16,898 nucleotides of DNA from Bacteroidota bacterium. Its GTDB lineage: Bacteria > Bacteroidota > Bacteroidia > Flavobacteriales > Weeksellaceae. Below the pieces are notes generated by a model that was not told where the DNA came from, made no database searches, and saw nothing but the letters and a program-made list of their open reading frames with translations. The stretch is from positions 1 to 16,898 of the forward strand of contig JAFAAJ010000003.1 of the NCBI GenBank assembly GCA_023426625.1, in the 5' to 3' direction. The position numbers and the translations under genes are program-made. Below, piece after piece: positions 15,083-16,898 of the stretch (positions are counted from its first letter, which is position 1; each line of letters starts with the position of its first letter).

Positions 15083-16144
15083 ATGATTTTACGAGGAGAA
15101 AACTTAATCAAAGAATATGGTCCTAAGAAAGTTGTAAAAGGCGTTTCTGTAGAAGTTCAACAGGGAGAAATTGTTGGTTTGCTAGGGCCCAATGGAGCCG
15201 GTAAAACAACATCGTTTTATATGATCGTAGGTTTGGTTAAGCCTACTTCCGGAAAAATTTTCCTGGATAAACAGGAGATCACTTCTGACGCTATGTACCG
15301 CAGAGCGCAGAAAGGTATCGGTTATCTGGCTCAGGAAGCATCGGTTTTCAGAAAACTTTCCGTAGAAGAAAACATCATGGGGGTGTTGCAGCTTACCAAA
15401 CTGTCAAAGCGTGAGCAGCAGATCAAATGTGATGAGCTGATCGAGGAATTTTCATTGCAGCATGTTCGTAAAAACCGTGGAGATCTTCTTTCAGGAGGAG
15501 AGAGACGTAGAACGGAGATCGCAAGATGTTTGGCAACGAGTCCAAATTTTATCCTATTGGATGAACCTTTCGCTGGAGTTGACCCTATTGCCGTTGAAGA
15601 TATTCAGAAGATCGTAAGAAGTTTGGTTGATAAAAATATTGGGATCTTAATTACCGACCACAATGTACAGCAGACGTTGGCAATTACCAATAAAACTTAC
15701 ATCATGTTTGAAGGAAGGATTCTGAAAGAAGGACTTCCGGAAGATCTGGCTAATGATCCGCAGGTAAGAGAAGCTTATTTGGGAGAAAACTTCGTTTATC
15801 AGAGCATTTTGGATAAACCTAAAAAGAAAAAATACGCTTACAATATCTGGGCAGGAAATTTTGATTCTAAAAATCAGCTTCAGGCGTTTGTTACTGATCA
15901 TTTTGCACATTTTGATGATCTTCGACTGATGCATGGTTTTGAAGATATCAGTTTTGCATCACTGGCTAATTCCGAGATCGAACATATTTTCTCAGATATA
16001 GTGGATAAAAATGCCAACAATTCTTTTGCATTCCAGAAGAAAGAAATTACTTCACAGTACACTCTGGAACAGGCAGAAGCAGAATCCAAAGCTGCAAGCA
16101 AGCCGGAACTGCATTATCTTACAACATACGTTTACGAAGGATAA
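15083..16144 (+). CDS. lptB: LPS export ABC transporter ATP-binding protein LptB with extra C-terminal domain
   Basis: LptB is the cytoplasmic ATPase of the LptB2FG complex, which extracts lipopolysaccharide from the inner membrane and drives it across the Lpt bridge. Residues 1-~239 are a full LptB: Walker A GPNGAGKTT (35-43), signature LLSGGERRRTEIARCL, Walker B FILLDEPFAGVDP, H-loop LITDHNV, and the usual end REAYLGENF. The family normally stops there (~241 residues). This protein continues to 353. The extra part begins after a basic linker (KPKKKK, ~245-250) with YAYNIWAGNFDS and ends LHYLTTYVYEG. It looks like a folded domain and recalls the Imm22 (DUF4284) family to me; that is unverified. 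LptF, LptG and LptC are not in the window. The ATG follows a promoter element by five bases. Confidence 0.92.
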   Translation: MILRGENLIKEYGPKKVVKGVSVEVQQGEIVGLLGPNGAGKTTSFYMIVGLVKPTSGKIFLDKQEITSDAMYRRAQKGIGYLAQEASVFRKLSVEENIMGVLQLTKLSKREQQIKCDELIEEFSLQHVRKNRGDLLSGGERRRTEIARCLATSPNFILLDEPFAGVDPIAVEDIQKIVRSLVDKNIGILITDHNVQQTLAITNKTYIMFEGRILKEGLPEDLANDPQVREAYLGENFVYQSILDKPKKKKYAYNIWAGNFDSKNQLQAFVTDHFAHFDDLRLMHGFEDISFASLANSEIEHIFSDIVDKNANNSFAFQKKEITSQYTLEQAEAESKAASKPELHYLTTYVYEG

Positions 16145-16165
16145 TAGCCGAATCCGTATAAGACA

Positions 16166-16231
16166 TCAGTTCTCGATACATTTTTTCTCTACTTTGTTAC
16201 GGAAAAACACTAGAACTGACAGCTGTATCGA
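16166..16231 (+). repeat. Interlocked inverted repeats after lptB (REP-like or pseudoknot)
   Basis: TCAGTTCT (16166-16173) is repeated inverted at 16212-16219, and CGATACA (16174-16180) is repeated inverted at 16224-16230. The order is A-B-A'-B', which in RNA would be an H-type pseudoknot. Similar TTCTCGATACA...GAACTGA units are, as I recall, dispersed intergenic repeats in flavobacteria, so this may be a worn copy. It lies in the 218-base gap between lptB and the next ABC gene. Further small stems follow at 16244-16258 and 16271-16287. Confidence 0.45.
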
Positions 16232-16310
16232 ATGATATTCTACTTTCAACAATTGAAATAAAGAGGTAGCTGTTCAAAGGCTGAACAAAACATTTGCTGA
16301 AAAATATAAT

Positions 16311-16347
16311 AAAACGTACCTTTTTATCTTGAAACGGTACGTTTTTT
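16311..16347 (+). terminator. Rho-independent terminator downstream of lptB
   Basis: The 10-bp stem AAAACGTACC (16311-16320) pairs with GGTACGTTTT (16336-16345) across a 15-base loop, ending in a run of six T. It is 15 bases before the ATG of the next gene, so that gene either relies on read-through or has a promoter I could not identify. Confidence 0.85.
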
Positions 16348-16362
16348 AGTTAAATACATTTA

Positions 16363-16898
16363 ATGGCAAAACCTTTTAACAGAACCGTCACTTTATTCGG
16401 GATTTATAAACAGCTTATTCCATTCATCAGACCTTATCGTTTAATGATCTATGGAACGCTTTTCCTTACCTTTCTTGGGGCTGTTGCAGCACAGGTAAAC
16501 CCTGTTGTGTTAAAATATACTGTAGACGAAGTGACCAAACTTACTCATCTTCCGCATCCGATGTCAGAAGGAATTCATATTCTCGTGGTCATTTCGGTTA
16601 TTTTATTAGGAAAAGAATTACTGAATATTTTCATCAATTTCGGACAGAAGTTTTATGGGGAAAAGATTAGAATTAATGTGAGTTCTGTTTTAGCGCAATC
16701 AGCTATTGATAAGATCCTCACATATAAAGTTGCCTATTTCAATGATGAAAACCATGAGTCAGGAAAGTTGCAAATAAGAATAGACAGAGGGATTGAGAGT
16801 CTTACAAGACTGGTTCAGAATTTTTTCATTGATATTCTGCCGCTTTTTTCCAATGCGATCATTGCTTTGGTCATTATGTATATGCAGAATGTTTATGT
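16363..16898 (+). CDS. ABC exporter, transmembrane half (MsbA/multidrug type), 5' end only
   Basis: The gene starts at ATG 16363 (MAKPFNRTVTLFGIYKQ) and is open to the right edge, giving 178 codons. The visible part is the start of a type I ABC exporter transmembrane domain: an amphipathic elbow helix, a first membrane segment (LMIYGTLFLTFLGAVAAQV, ~39-57), a second at ~85-105 (HILVVISVILLGKELLNIF), and the coupling region YFNDENHESGKLQIRIDRGIESL. YFxxxxxGxLxxRxxxDxxxL is the typical intracellular loop of MsbA-like and multidrug exporters. The ATPase domain should lie beyond the window. Next to lptB one thinks of MsbA, the lipid A flippase, but this is not decided by the visible sequence. Confidence 0.88.
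   Translation, partial: MAKPFNRTVTLFGIYKQLIPFIRPYRLMIYGTLFLTFLGAVAAQVNPVVLKYTVDEVTKLTHLPHPMSEGIHILVVISVILLGKELLNIFINFGQKFYGEKIRINVSSVLAQSAIDKILTYKVAYFNDENHESGKLQIRIDRGIESLTRLVQNFFIDILPLFSNAIIALVIMYMQNVY

Noticed and set aside
16011..16235. Plus-strand 74-codon ORF overlapping the end of lptB
   Set aside because: It is mostly an out-of-frame shadow of the lptB tail, with no recognisable domain and no promoter element.
1..16898. Defence island, prophage or integrative element
   Set aside because: No integrase, transposase, capsid, restriction or CRISPR gene, no tRNA attachment site, and base composition looks even; only the palindrome at 299-406 and the repeat at 16166 hint at small mobile pieces.

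Overview
The window is an AT-rich chromosomal segment from a flavobacterium (phylum Bacteroidota), most likely Chryseobacterium or a close relative in the Weeksellaceae. The reasons are the LpxC-FabZ fusion protein, a PorX-type regulator, a type IX secretion (T9SS) sorting domain, PorT-like outer-membrane barrels, few Shine-Dalgarno sites, and repeated Bacteroidota promoter elements (TAnnTTTG) just upstream of start codons. The genus is inferred from overall protein character and not proven. No tRNA, rRNA, CRISPR array, transposase or phage gene was seen.

Left part (1-3083): the 3' end of an RlpA-like cell-wall gene converges on xth (exonuclease III, minus). A long nested palindrome lies between them. 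Upstream of xth on the minus strand is porX, the T9SS response regulator with a PglZ/phosphatase domain. A 277-base AT-rich spacer separates porX from the divergent rightward block.

Central block (3084-10930, all plus): HD-domain phosphohydrolase, lpxD, lpxC-fabZ, lpxA, efp, a second shorter LpxD-like acyltransferase, sucD, and a small outer-membrane beta-barrel. The first three lipid A genes are fused, overlapping or abutting and have a well-formed promoter in front of lpxD. They cover the acyl transfer and deacetylation steps that start lipid A synthesis, and FabZ makes the unsaturated acyl-ACP of fatty acid synthesis, so both branches from 3-hydroxyacyl-ACP are tied together. The block ends at a strong bidirectional terminator.

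Right part (10931-16898): a leftward two-gene ABC-2 exporter (NatA/NatB type), a leftward very short secreted protein that is little more than a T9SS sorting domain, then rightward hemB (Asp-type, Mg-dependent class by motif), a decayed small membrane ORF, lptB with an unusual ~110-residue C-terminal extension, a structured intergenic region, and the 5' end of an MsbA-like ABC exporter that runs off the window.

Most of this is conserved housekeeping and envelope biogenesis. The points most worth following are the extra C-terminal domain on LptB, which looks to me like an Imm22-type fold, the sorting-domain-only secreted protein, the nested palindrome at 299-406, and the set of promoters so close to the ATG that the mRNAs may be leaderless. 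No clear undescribed multi-gene system was found.
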